This document shows, one piece after another, positions 7,998-16,463 of a stretch of 41,627 nt of DNA (position 1 is its first letter; each line of letters starts with the position of its first letter). This DNA is from Oscillospiraceae bacterium. GTDB lineage: Bacteria; Bacillota; Clostridia; Oscillospirales; Oscillospiraceae. A program made the position numbers and the translations under genes. Under the pieces are notes generated by a model. The model had not been told where the DNA came from. It saw only the letters and a program-made list of their open reading frames with translations, and searched no databases. Where the stretch lies: NCBI GenBank assembly GCA_031261635.1, contig JAISJH010000113.1, positions 1 to 41,627 on the forward strand. Direction: 5' to 3'.

Positions 7998-8079
7998 TCT
8001 TGCACCGTTACCTCTTGCTTTTCCCCTCCATTTCCTTTCCCCTTTCCCTCCCTTTTGAATACAAAAATTGCGCGGTACG

Positions 8080-8165
8080 CGGGTCGATGTGGGCATCGAC
8101 CCCTACATCAAGGATATCAAATCACAAACGCACATCAAATCACGCACGGATTTCAAATCACAAAT
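8080..8165. repeat. Family-2 hairpin followed by three TCAAATCAC direct repeats
   Basis: 8080-8107 is a GGGTCGATGTGGGCATCGACCC hairpin ending in CCTACA. Then TCAAATCAC occurs three times between 8117 and 8160, just before the dprA ribosome site. The direct repeats look like decayed family-3 sequence. Confidence 0.7.
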
Positions 8166-8182
8166 GAATTGGAGTGATACCT

Positions 8183-9400
8183 TTGCCGGAAGTTTTATAT
8201 TGGCTGTGGCTTTCGCAGCTCCCGGGTTTAGCGGCGGCTAAGAGCCTTAAATATATCGAGCGTTTCCGCGATATCCGCAGGCTTTATGACGCTGATAAAC
8301 ACGCCCTGTACGAGGTGCCTAAACATCAGCCTAATGAGGTTTCCGCGCTGATGAATAAAAGCCTTGACGCGGCTAAGGCTATTTATGACAAGTGCGTTTC
8401 GCTTAAGGTCAATATCATTCCGCTGAATAGCAGGCTTTATCCGGAGCGGCTCGCTAATATTTACGACCCTCCTGTCGTGCTTTTCGTAAAGGGTAATTTA
8501 CCGGATATTGACAGCGAATGTCCCGTGGCAATCGTCGGAACGCGCAAGGCCGGACAGTACGGACTGACGCAGAGCGAGCGGCTTGGCTTCGAGGTTACCG
8601 ACTGCGGCGGTCTGGTGGTATCGGGGCTTGCGGACGGCATTGACGGCGCGTCAATCAAGGGCGCGCTACGAGCCGAGGGTACGCCAATCGGTATACTCGG
8701 TACAGGTATCGACATAGTTTTCCCGAGCGTTAACGAGCGGCTTTTTAAGGAAACGGAGGCGCGGGGCGCGTTAATCTCCGAATACCCTCCCGGTTTTCCC
8801 GCGAGCCGTCATACTTTCCCCGCACGGAACCGTATAATAAGCGGTATAGCTCTTTCGATTATAGTCGTAGAAGCCCCGCTGCGGAGCGGCTCGCTGATTA
8901 CGGCGGCTCACGCGAGGGAGCAGGGGCGCGATGTTCTGGTGCTTCCGGGCAACGCCGATTTACTCGGCTTCGAGGGTTCTAACGAACTATTGCGCGACGG
9001 CGCGGAACTGATTACGAAAGGCTGGGACGCCGTAGGCCGCCACGCGTGGCGTTTCCCGCGCGGAAAATTGCAACAAAAGAAAAGCGTGAGGCAAATAGTA
9101 ACCGCTTACCCGGACGAGGACGACGCGGAGCGTCATACGCGACGAAAAGCCGCCAAAACAGAGCCGGCAAAGCCGATACTATTAAAAATCCCGGAAAAAG
9201 CGAAAGAGCGCATAGCGGCAATACCAATCCTCGACGGCGACGAAGCGGCTGTATACAACGCTTTAGACGGCGCGATGACAGCGGACGCGATAACCGCCGC
9301 AAGCGACCTCTCGCCGAACAAGGTAATGGTAGCGCTGACAATGCTGGAGCTGAAAGGCGTAGTGAAAAACCTCGGGAGTATGAACTATGAGAAATTGTGA
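8183..9400 (+). CDS. dprA: DNA processing protein DprA (Smf)
   Basis: 405 residues from the chosen start. DprA binds single-stranded DNA entering during transformation and loads RecA. An N-terminal helical part (residues 1-70) is followed by the Rossmann-fold core: AIVGTRKAGQYG, VVSGLADGID, IGILGTGIDIVFP, FPARNRIISGIA, SGSLITAAHAREQGRDV and VLPGN. A C-terminal winged helix covers about 350-400. The usual GIDxxAHxxAL reads GIDGASIKGAL, so the conserved His is Ile. TTG 8183 is preferred because GGAG (8171-8174) lies 8 nt upstream; the in-frame GTG at 8174 overlaps that site and has none of its own. First gene of the Firmicutes dprA-topA-trmFO order, though repeats now separate the genes. Confidence 0.93.
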   Translation: MPEVLYWLWLSQLPGLAAAKSLKYIERFRDIRRLYDADKHALYEVPKHQPNEVSALMNKSLDAAKAIYDKCVSLKVNIIPLNSRLYPERLANIYDPPVVLFVKGNLPDIDSECPVAIVGTRKAGQYGLTQSERLGFEVTDCGGLVVSGLADGIDGASIKGALRAEGTPIGILGTGIDIVFPSVNERLFKETEARGALISEYPPGFPASRHTFPARNRIISGIALSIIVVEAPLRSGSLITAAHAREQGRDVLVLPGNADLLGFEGSNELLRDGAELITKGWDAVGRHAWRFPRGKLQQKKSVRQIVTAYPDEDDAERHTRRKAAKTEPAKPILLKIPEKAKERIAAIPILDGDEAAVYNALDGAMTADAITAASDLSPNKVMVALTMLELKGVVKNLGSMNYEKL

Positions 9401-9502
9401 GGGTTTCTAATTTTTGCGTATATGACACTATATTCCGTCTACGGCACTGTATTCAAAACACGAAACGCGCAAAGGTTCGTAATTACGCGAAAGACTAAAA
9501 AG

Positions 9503-9667
9503 TCCGTCATTGCGAGCGCCGGTAAGCTCAACATATAACTACGTATAGGCGCGCGGCAATCCAGTGCCGCAGTCCGTAGATACGTATGTTACGCTCCCGG
9601 CACTGGATTGCTTCGCCGCTATACGTTCTACGTATCGCAAGCGTACCGCGGCTTCGCAATGACGGAG
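9503..9667. repeat. Dispersed palindromic repeat, complete copy (family 1)
   Basis: Same architecture as 7831-7997: CCGTCATTGCGAGCGCCGG start, GCAATCCAGTGCCG and CGGCACTGGATTGC inner arms, ATACGTATGTT centre, GGCTTCGCAATGACGG end. The 100 bp before it (9401-9502) hold nothing I recognise. Confidence 0.88.
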
Positions 9668-9708
9668 TTTTGTAGCCCGTGCGGGTTTGACGTAGTTTTT
9701 TAGAACCC

Positions 9709-9794
9709 GCGGGCGACCAAAGGTCGCCCCTACAAGGGTTGCGGCAACCAAGCTTTTCGTCTCTGATATTTGATATTTGATAACTGTTATTTGG
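9709..9794. repeat. Family-2 hairpin and family-3 repeat upstream of topA
   Basis: 9709-9734 forms GGGCGACCAAAGGTCGCCC plus CCTACA. 9753-9794 is the family-3 repeat (TTTCGTCTCTGATATTTGATA, then TAACTGTTATTTG), which runs directly into the topA ribosome site GGAGA. Both are probably within the topA leader. No separate promoter is clear. Confidence 0.7.
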
Positions 9795-9804
9795 AGAACT
9801 AAAT

Positions 9805-12000
9805 ATGGCTTCTAAACCTAACCTGGTAATTGTGGAGTCGCCTGCAAAGGCGAAAACCATAGAGAAATACCTCGGGGCGGACTATACCGTCAAGGCCTCG
9901 ATGGGGCATATGCGCGATTTGCCTAAGAGCAAGCTCGGGGTCGATATTGAACACGGCTTCCTGCCGCAATATGAGCCGCTGAAGGGCAAGGAAACGGCTA
10001 TCGGTGCGCTGTCGAGCGCGGCTAAGAGCGCGAAGCGCGTCTATCTCGCGACTGACCCGGACCGCGAGGGCGAGGCTATTGCGTGGCACTTAAAGGAAAT
10101 GCTCGGGCTGAACGGCGAAAAGGCGCAGCGCGTCACGTTTAACGAGATTACCAAAAAGATTGTGAACGAGAGCATCGCGAAGCCCCGCGAGCTTGATATG
10201 GATTTAGTGAACGCCCAGCAGGCGCGGCGCGTGCTTGACCGCATTGTCGGCTATCAGCTGTCGCCGCTGCTGTGGACTAAAATCAAGCGCGGGCTGTCAG
10301 CGGGGCGCGTGCAGTCTGTGGCTACGCGGATTGTCTGCGACAGGGAGGAGGAAATACGCGCCTTTGTCCCGGAGGAATACTGGAATCTGGACGTTCTGCT
10401 ACGCTGTGAAAACGGCGCGGAGTTTTTAGCGAAATTCTACGGTAACGGAGCGAAGCAACAGGAACTTCACTCAAAAGAGGAAACTGACGCGGTAATCGCG
10501 GCTATTACGGGCGACAGTTTCAAGGTTAAGTCGGTAGTGCGCGGAACGCGCAAGAAATCGCCGCCGCCGCCGTTTATTACCTCCACCCTGCAAATGGAAG
10601 CGTCGCGGAAACTGAATTTTCCCTCGCGGAAAACTATGTCGGTCGCGCAATCGCTCTACGAGGCGGGGCATATTACCTATATGCGAACCGATAGCTTGCG
10701 CCTTAGCGACGAAGCCTTAGCGGCGGCGCGGAGTTTTATAGTGGCAAATTTTGGCGCGGACTATCACAACAGCCGCGTTTTCAAGGCAAAGGCGGGGGCG
10801 CAGGACGCTCACGAGGCCATACGCCCGTCGTACCCGGACGCTACGCCGGAGAGCCTTCGCGGCAGCCTCTCGGGCGATGAGTATAAACTCTATAAACTGG
10901 TATGGTCGCGCTTTACCGCTACGCAGATGTCGGACGCGCTGTATGATACCCTCGCGATTGACAGTATCAGCGCGGGCTATGTGTTTAGGGCGACTGAAAG
11001 TAATTTGCGCTTCGAGGGCTTTTTGAAAGTTTATCAGCAGGACGACGAGGAAAACAAGAAGCGTCTGCCGGATTTATCGGACGGCGACCCGCTTAACTTG
11101 TCAAAATTTGACCCGCAGCAGAAATGGACTCAGCCGCCCCCGCGCTATACCGAGGACAGCCTTATACGCGTTATGGAGGAGCTTGGGATTGGGCGGCCGT
11201 CTACCTACGCGCCGACTATTTCGACTATTATGGCTCGCGAATATGTGGCTAAGAACGGTAAAGCTTTAGAGCCTACCGCTCTGGGAGAAACGGTTAACAG
11301 CCTTATGAAAGACCTGTTCGCCTCGGTGGTCGATACGCATTTTACGGCCGAGATGGAAACGTCGCTTGACGCTATCGCGGACGGCAAACGCGACTGGCAG
11401 GAGGTTTTAAGCACGTTCTATACGGATTTCGCGCCGCTCCTTGACGCGGCTAAGGGCGCGGAACGCTATAAGATACCCGTTGAGGAGACCGATGAAATTT
11501 GCGAAGTTTGCGGGCGCAATATGGTTATTAAGTCGGGGCGCTTCGGGAGGTTTTTGGCTTGCCCCGGGTTCCCGGAGTGTACTAATACTAAGCCGCTCGT
11601 AGTGATTATGCCGGGTGAGTGTCCTAAATGCGGCGGTAAAATCCTCAAACGCGAGGCTAAGAGCAAGGCCAAGGGCAAGGCGTATAATTTTTACGCCTGT
11701 GAAAAGGGCAAGGACGCTTGCGGGTTTATAACTTTTGATGTGCCTACGGCGGACAATTGCCCTGAGTGCGGGAAAACGATGTTCAAGAAAGACGGCAAGG
11801 GCGCGCATAAGGCGTTCTGCGCGAACGCGACCTGCCCGGCGTATGTCGCGCCAAAAGTCGCGGCACCCAAAGAGGACGCTGTAGACGGCGCCGCTCCGGC
11901 TGATGTGAAAAAGGTTGCTACGAAGAAGAAAGCGGCTACGACAAAGAAACCCGCCGCAACTAAGAAAACCACCGCGAAAAAATCAACTACGAAACGCTAA
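9805..12000 (+). CDS. topA: DNA topoisomerase I (type IA)
   Basis: 731 residues. It relaxes negative supercoils by cutting one strand. The Toprim domain carries LVIVESPAKAKTIEKYLG (Glu11) and DPDREGEAIAWHL (84-96). The active tyrosine is Tyr292 in ITYMRTDS. Three C-terminal zinc-ribbon-like C4 modules follow: CEVCGRNM...CPGFPEC, CPKCGG...CEKGKDAC, CPECGKTM...CANATC. The protein ends in a Lys/Thr/Ala-rich, histone H1-like basic tail of about 30 residues (KKKAATTKKPAATKKTTAKK), probably for DNA binding. ATG 9805 has GGAGA 7 nt upstream. The last codons (TKR-stop) are part of a 15-bp tandem repeat continuing past the stop. Confidence 0.98.
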   Translation: MASKPNLVIVESPAKAKTIEKYLGADYTVKASMGHMRDLPKSKLGVDIEHGFLPQYEPLKGKETAIGALSSAAKSAKRVYLATDPDREGEAIAWHLKEMLGLNGEKAQRVTFNEITKKIVNESIAKPRELDMDLVNAQQARRVLDRIVGYQLSPLLWTKIKRGLSAGRVQSVATRIVCDREEEIRAFVPEEYWNLDVLLRCENGAEFLAKFYGNGAKQQELHSKEETDAVIAAITGDSFKVKSVVRGTRKKSPPPPFITSTLQMEASRKLNFPSRKTMSVAQSLYEAGHITYMRTDSLRLSDEALAAARSFIVANFGADYHNSRVFKAKAGAQDAHEAIRPSYPDATPESLRGSLSGDEYKLYKLVWSRFTATQMSDALYDTLAIDSISAGYVFRATESNLRFEGFLKVYQQDDEENKKRLPDLSDGDPLNLSKFDPQQKWTQPPPRYTEDSLIRVMEELGIGRPSTYAPTISTIMAREYVAKNGKALEPTALGETVNSLMKDLFASVVDTHFTAEMETSLDAIADGKRDWQEVLSTFYTDFAPLLDAAKGAERYKIPVEETDEICEVCGRNMVIKSGRFGRFLACPGFPECTNTKPLVVIMPGECPKCGGKILKREAKSKAKGKAYNFYACEKGKDACGFITFDVPTADNCPECGKTMFKKDGKGAHKAFCANATCPAYVAPKVAAPKEDAVDGAAPADVKKVATKKKAATTKKPAATKKTTAKKSTTKR

Positions 12001-12030
12001 TCAACGAAACGCTAATCAACGAAACGCTGA
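11989..12030. repeat. 15-bp tandem repeat across the topA stop codon
   Basis: ACGAAACGCTAATCA at 11989 and 12004, and ACGAAACGCTGA at 12019. The period is five codons, so each copy repeats the terminal TKR-stop in the same frame (TAA, TAA, TGA), giving back-up stops. Confidence 0.9.
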
Positions 12031-12054
12031 TGTTGGTGCAATAAAACTAAAGAG

Positions 12055-12222
12055 TTCGTCATTGCGAAGCACCGGTACGCCCGCGATACGTAGGGCGTTA
12101 CAGGTGCGAAGCAATCCAGTAGTAGGAACTCAACATACGTATGTTTCGCTCCCGGCACTGGATTGCCGCGCCGGTTTCAGTTCTACGTATCTTGAGCTTT
12201 CCGCGGCTCGCAATGACGGACT
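12055..12222. repeat. Dispersed palindromic repeat, complete copy (family 1)
   Basis: Starts TTCGTCATTGCGAAGCACCGG and ends CCGCGGCTCGCAATGACGGA. The left outer segment is of the GCGATACGTAGGGCGTTACA type that other copies carry on the right, so arms have been exchanged between copies. The centre CAACATACGTATGTTTC is itself palindromic. Confidence 0.87.
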
Positions 12223-12285
12223 CTTGACCCTTTGCCTTTTTAATTCACTCCCTCAAATAATAATAACATTAACAGGTGCAAGATT

Positions 12286-13587
12286 ATGAATGTATCGGTC
12301 ATCGGGGCGGGGCTTGCGGGGTGCGAAGCCGCCTGGCAGCTTGCCCGCGCGGGTATTGCGGTTTCGCTTTTTGAGATGAAGCCCGGTTCGCGCAGTCCCG
12401 CTCACGTCAGTGATGATTTCGCCGAGCTTGTATGCTCTAACTCTTTGCGGTCTGACGAGCTTACTAACGCCGTCGGACTGCTTAAGGAGGAGCTTCGCGT
12501 ATGCGGCTCGCTGATTATGTCCTCCGCGGACGCTAACAAGGTCGGAGCGGGTGGCGCGCTTGCCGTTGACCGCGCGGGTTTTGCGCGGACTATTACAGAG
12601 GCTATACGGAGCGAGCCGCTTATAAATGTTATTCACGGCGAAGTGACAACTATCCCGGAGGGGGTAGTTATTATCGCTACCGGGCCGCTTACTTCGGAGG
12701 GTTTTACCCCCGCGCTGGCACGGCTAATGCCGGATTCGTTTTTGAGTTTTTATGACGCCGCCGCGCCTATTGTTACCGCCGAGAGCATAAATATGGAAAC
12801 GGCGTTTTTCGCCTCGCGCTATGACAAGGGCGACGCGGATTACATCAACTGCCCTATGAACCGTGAGCGGTACGAGACCTTTGTTGACGCGCTAATCCAC
12901 GCGGAGGAAGCGGAGGTTCACGGCTTTGACGACAGCGGAGTTTTTGAGGGCTGTATGCCCGTTGAGGTTATGGCGCGGCGCGGTATTGACACGCTTCGCC
13001 ACGGGCCGCTGAAACCTATGGGCATAATCGACCCGAGGAGCGGCTCCGACCGCTGGTCGTATGCTATAGTTCAGCTTCGGAAAGACGACAGCGCGGGGAC
13101 GCTGTATAATCTCGTGGGTTTTCAGACGCACTTAAAATTCCCGGAGCAGAAGCGCGTGTTTTCGATGATACCGGGACTTGAAAACGCCGAATTTGTGCGC
13201 TACGGCGTTATGCACAGAAATACGTACATCAACGCTCCGAAGTTACTTGACCGTTACTATCGTCTACGCACAGAGCCGCGCATACGCTTCGCCGGGCAGA
13301 TAAGCGGCGTTGAGGGCTATGTTGAATCTACCGCTAGCGGGTTGTTAGTCGCGCTCGAAACGGCTAGAGAGCTACAAGGTGTAACGCCTCTGAACCTCCC
13401 CGCTGAAACCGCGCTAGGGGCTTTAGCGGAATACGTAAGCACCTCCCCCGCTAAGGATTTTCAGCCGATGAATATAAACTTCGGCATTATGCCGGGGCTT
13501 AGTGTGAAAATTCGAGATAAGCGGGCGAAAAATTTGGAGATTAGCAAGCGCTCATTGAATATTTTGCGAGAAAAACTGGGAAAATAA
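12286..13587 (+). CDS. trmFO: TrmFO, folate-dependent tRNA m5U54 methyltransferase
   Basis: 433 residues, standard length. It makes 5-methyluridine at position 54 of the tRNA T-loop, using methylene-tetrahydrofolate as carbon donor and FADH2 as reductant. The N-terminal FAD-binding site reads VIGAGLAGCEAAWQLA. LFEMKP follows, then AELVCSNSLRSDEL with Cys50, and FEGCMPVEVMA with Cys223; these match the two conserved cysteines of the family. The C-terminus has GQISGVEGYVESTASGL and NINFGIMPGL. ATG 12286 follows AGGTG. Use of TrmFO rather than TrmA fits Firmicutes. Confidence 0.97.
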   Translation: MNVSVIGAGLAGCEAAWQLARAGIAVSLFEMKPGSRSPAHVSDDFAELVCSNSLRSDELTNAVGLLKEELRVCGSLIMSSADANKVGAGGALAVDRAGFARTITEAIRSEPLINVIHGEVTTIPEGVVIIATGPLTSEGFTPALARLMPDSFLSFYDAAAPIVTAESINMETAFFASRYDKGDADYINCPMNRERYETFVDALIHAEEAEVHGFDDSGVFEGCMPVEVMARRGIDTLRHGPLKPMGIIDPRSGSDRWSYAIVQLRKDDSAGTLYNLVGFQTHLKFPEQKRVFSMIPGLENAEFVRYGVMHRNTYINAPKLLDRYYRLRTEPRIRFAGQISGVEGYVESTASGLLVALETARELQGVTPLNLPAETALGALAEYVSTSPAKDFQPMNINFGIMPGLSVKIRDKRAKNLEISKRSLNILREKLGK

Positions 13588-13593
13588 TCCTGT

Positions 13594-13854
13594 TACGTAA
13601 AATACGTATCTGCGGACTGCGGCACTTCGTAAGGACGGGAGTTACGCCGCGCACGGCGCGGGAAACCACCCCGCCGCCTGTGGGCGGCACCCCTCCACAG
13701 AGGGGATAGGGACGGGGATTTGGACGTGGTTTGCGTCCTGCGGGGACTGCGTCCTCGCAACCCCGTCCAAACCCTCGTCTAAACCCTCGTCCTATTCCCC
13801 TCTTGGGAGGGGTGCCCCCGCAGGGGCGGGGTGGTTTCCCGCGCCGAGCGCGGC
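13594..13854. repeat. Family-1 fragment joined to a 209-bp GC-rich inverted repeat
   Basis: 13594-13637 holds ATACGTATCTGCGGACTGCGG and ACTTCGTAAGGACGG, a decayed family-1 fragment. 13646-13696 and 13806-13854 are long imperfect inverted arms: GCCGCGCACGGCGCGGG, AACCACCCCGCC and GGCACCCCTCC on the left, with their complements on the right. The loop contains CCAAACCCTCGTC-type direct repeats. A related shorter element lies at 40264-40360. It separates trmFO from the glycosyltransferase operon. No gene in it. Confidence 0.8.
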
Positions 13855-13894
13855 ATTTGATATTTGATATTTGATATTTGATAACTGTTATTTG
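13855..13894. repeat. Short dispersed repeat (family 3) in the glycosyltransferase leader
   Basis: ATTTGATATTTGATATTTG then ATAACTGTTATTTG, running into the ribosome site GGAAGGAG. Same orientation and position as before topA. Confidence 0.8.
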
Positions 13895-13916
13895 TAAAAG
13901 GAAGGAGTACAATACA

Positions 13917-15068
13917 ATGCACGTGTTAATCGTCAGCGTGACCGCCGGGAACGGGCATAACGCCGCCGGAGAGGCTATCGCGCAGCAGTTCCGCGATTTA
14001 TCGCTTACCACTGAAATCGAAATCGTTCAGGAAGATTTATATGAATACTGCGGTCAGCTTTTTTACCAGGCTATGGACAAAGGCTACGTGTTTCTGACGC
14101 GCTATCTGCCGGAGATGTTCGGCTCGGCGTATGACCAGCTTGACAGCAGCGCTTCTAGCCGCCGTATCGGCGCGGTTGTATCGGCCTCGGCGTTTATCAC
14201 TAAGCGTTTTAAGAGTTATTTCCGCGATTCCTCGCCGGACGTTATTATCGCAACTCACGTTTTCGCCGCTAATGTTTTGAGCGAGCTTAAGGAATCGGGG
14301 CAGATTACCGCGCCGATTATCGGGATACTGACGGATTACTGTATTCACCCTTATTGGGAGGACTGCGCGCATATTGACTATCTTGTTACGCCGGACGAGT
14401 GCCTCTCCTACAGCGCGGAACGCAAGGGAATGGCTGTTGAAAAGCTTTTGCCCTTTGGTATCCCCGTCCGCGAAAAGTTCCTCACGTCGGTTGACGCGCT
14501 TACCGCGAGGCGAACGCTCGGGCTGGACGAAAAGCTTCGCACAGTGCTTGTTATGGGCGGCAGTATGGGCTTCGGGGAAATCGCTGAAACGGTCGATGAT
14601 ATTCTCGAACTTGACGAGGATTATCAGGTCGTAGTAATCTGCGGCAATAACCATAAGCTCTTTGACGATTTAATCAGACGCGAAAATGATAATCTGCGCG
14701 TCTTAGGCTTTATTGATAACGTTGACCAGTATATGGACGCTTCGGACGTGATAGTTACTAAGCCCGGCGGGCTTACCGCCACCGAACTGCTTGTTAAAAA
14801 CCTCCCCGCGATAATAATTAACCCTATTCCGGGGCCGGAAACGCGCAATCTGGAGTTTCTGCGAAATAGCGGCTGCGTGCTGTATGCCGACAAACGCTTC
14901 CCGGTCAGCGAAGCTCTGCGGCTCCTTTTCAAAACCCCGGAGCGCGCCGCCGAATTGAAAAAAGCCGCGAAACGTATCGCGAAACCCAACGCCGCGAAAG
15001 ACATCTGCGAATTTGCGAAAAATTTAACCGCTCACACAGAACACGAAGGGAAGGACTGGAAATTATGA
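13917..15068 (+). CDS. MGDG synthase/MurG-type glycosyltransferase (GT28)
   Basis: 383 residues. The N-terminal half is of MGDG-synthase type (SVTAGNGHNAAGEAIA at 7-22, then GILTDYCIHPYW at 136-147). The C-terminal half is GT28: VLVMGGSMGFGE (210-221), VLGFIDNVDQYMDASDV and TKPGGLTATE (281-290), the sugar-nucleotide site. Enzymes of this type move a hexose from a UDP-sugar to diacylglycerol (UgtP, chloroplast MGD), giving membrane glycolipids that can anchor lipoteichoic acid. It acts at the inner membrane face. ATG 13917 has AAGGAAGGAG upstream; the upstream in-frame TTG lacks one. It overlaps the next gene by ATGA, so the two are coupled. Donor and acceptor are inferred from family only. 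Confidence 0.92.
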   Translation: MHVLIVSVTAGNGHNAAGEAIAQQFRDLSLTTEIEIVQEDLYEYCGQLFYQAMDKGYVFLTRYLPEMFGSAYDQLDSSASSRRIGAVVSASAFITKRFKSYFRDSSPDVIIATHVFAANVLSELKESGQITAPIIGILTDYCIHPYWEDCAHIDYLVTPDECLSYSAERKGMAVEKLLPFGIPVREKFLTSVDALTARRTLGLDEKLRTVLVMGGSMGFGEIAETVDDILELDEDYQVVVICGNNHKLFDDLIRRENDNLRVLGFIDNVDQYMDASDVIVTKPGGLTATELLVKNLPAIIINPIPGPETRNLEFLRNSGCVLYADKRFPVSEALRLLFKTPERAAELKKAAKRIAKPNAAKDICEFAKNLTAHTEHEGKDWKL

Positions 15069-16069
15069 CGACACTGTACATTGTCCGCCACGCGGAGTCT
15101 GAGGGCAACCTCTACCGCAGATTTTACGGAAGCTACGACGGTAAACTCTCGGTTAACGGACGCAAACAGCTTGATTTTTTGCGCGAAAGATTTTTGTCGA
15201 TACCGCTGGACGCCGTGTATTCAAGCGATTTGACCAGAGCCTACCAAACCGCGCTCGCAATCTCCGAACCCAAAGGTTTAACGGTAATCCGGGAACCGGG
15301 ACTGCGCGAATTTCACCTGGGCGACTGGGAGGACAGCAGCGTCGGCGAAAAGGAGGAACTCGAGGCCGAACTGCTGCGGGAATTTACCGTTTCCCCGGCT
15401 ACGTGGCGTGTGCCTAACAGCGAAACGTTTCCGGACGTTCAGAACAGAGCTGTAGCCGCGATAAAGGCTATAGCGGCAAAACACCCCGGGCAGAGCGTCG
15501 CCGTCGCAACCCACGGAATGGTTATCAGAGCCTTGCAGGCGTACATATTAAACGTTGACGCGGATAACATCGGCACTGTACGCTATGTAGACAACACGAG
15601 CGTTACTGTTATCGACGCGGACGAGAATGGCAATCTAACGCAGACGCTGGCGGGCGATTCGTCGCATTTGCCTACGGAACTAAGTACCTTTGCGCGGCAA
15701 ACCTGGTGGAAAGAAAAAAACGGTACGGACAGGAAAAATATCTATTTCAAGCCCATAGACGACGGGCGCAAGGCGGAGGCCATACTTCACGGCGAGATTT
15801 GCGGGAGCGTCACGCTTGATATGGATAACTACGCGGCGGACAATGCCGCGTGGTTAGTATCGCTGTCGCTGAAACCCGAATACCGCAATTCGGGCTTGGG
15901 CGTTCAGTTAATAGGCTACGGAGTATCGTATTCGCGCAGGCACGGGCGCGACAAGCTCCGGGCGATAGTATCAGAGCGCGACAATTCCTCTGTAGGCTTC
16001 TTTGTGCGCCACGGCTTCGAGCGCAAGGGCGAGGACGGCGGCGCGGTGAAGCTTGAATATGAGCTGTAG
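15065..16069 (+). CDS. Histidine phosphatase - GNAT acetyltransferase fusion
   Basis: 334 residues. Residues 1-200 form a histidine-phosphatase domain: IVRHAESEGN with the phospho-acceptor His9, the acid Glu82 in REFHLGDWED, and VATHGMVIRAL with His150. Residues 225-334 resemble GNAT N-acetyltransferases: the acetyl-CoA loop SLKPEYRNSGLGVQLI (268-283) and the late FFVRHGFERKG motif. Both domains look complete, and one start and stop enclose them. It is coupled by ATGA overlap to the glycolipid glycosyltransferase, hinting at a shared sugar-phosphate or lipid substrate, but that is only inference. CobC-like alpha-ribazole phosphatase is another reading of the first domain. The stop codon begins a 14-bp tandem repeat. 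Confidence 0.88.
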   Translation: MTTLYIVRHAESEGNLYRRFYGSYDGKLSVNGRKQLDFLRERFLSIPLDAVYSSDLTRAYQTALAISEPKGLTVIREPGLREFHLGDWEDSSVGEKEELEAELLREFTVSPATWRVPNSETFPDVQNRAVAAIKAIAAKHPGQSVAVATHGMVIRALQAYILNVDADNIGTVRYVDNTSVTVIDADENGNLTQTLAGDSSHLPTELSTFARQTWWKEKNGTDRKNIYFKPIDDGRKAEAILHGEICGSVTLDMDNYAADNAAWLVSLSLKPEYRNSGLGVQLIGYGVSYSRRHGRDKLRAIVSERDNSSVGFFVRHGFERKGEDGGAVKLEYEL

Positions 16070-16136
16070 TAGGCGGCGGGTAGTAGAGCGCGGGTAGTAA
16101 GTCGCGGATAGTAAGTGGCGGGTAGTAGGGCGCGGG
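16067..16136. repeat. 14-bp tandem repeat, five copies, starting at a stop codon
   Basis: TAGTAGGCGGCGGG at 16067, then four variants at 16081, 16095, 16109 and 16123 (TAGTA[AG]NNNGCGG[GA]). The first TAG is the stop of the phosphatase-GNAT gene. No spacer, exact register. Confidence 0.92.
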
Positions 16137-16182
16137 ACTATATTAAATAAGAGCGCGTATTCAAAAGGTACGGGGTCAAGAG

Positions 16183-16347
16183 TCCGTCATTGCGAGCCGC
16201 GGAACGCTTGCGATACGTACCAGTGAGACCGGCGCGGCAATCCAGTGCCGCAGTCCGCAGATACGTATGTTTTCCTCCCGGCACTGGATTGCTTCGCACC
16301 TGTAACGCCCTACGTATCGCGGGCGTAGCGGTGCTTCGCAATGACGA
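16183..16347. repeat. Dispersed palindromic repeat, complete copy (family 1)
   Basis: GTCCGTCATTGCGAGCCGCGG start, inner arms GCAATCCAGTGCCG and CGGCACTGGATTGC, and end GGTGCTTCGCAATGACGAAC. The left part resembles the 20161-20229 right arm inverted. The 115 bp that follow, up to mfd, are AT-rich with two TTCCGCAA words and no clear promoter. Confidence 0.88.
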
Positions 16348-16463
16348 ACTCTTTAGTTTTTGCGCTTTGTCTATAGCTTCTTATTCCGCAATGGCTTTTT
16401 GTTCCGCAACATATTTTTTATCGCAATTGTTTTTGTATTTTTATTTTTATAGGATTATTATTT

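Noticed and set aside
14037-14654. 205-codon minus-strand frame opposite the glycosyltransferase
   Set aside because: Antisense of a well-conserved GT28 gene; no family motif or ribosome site.
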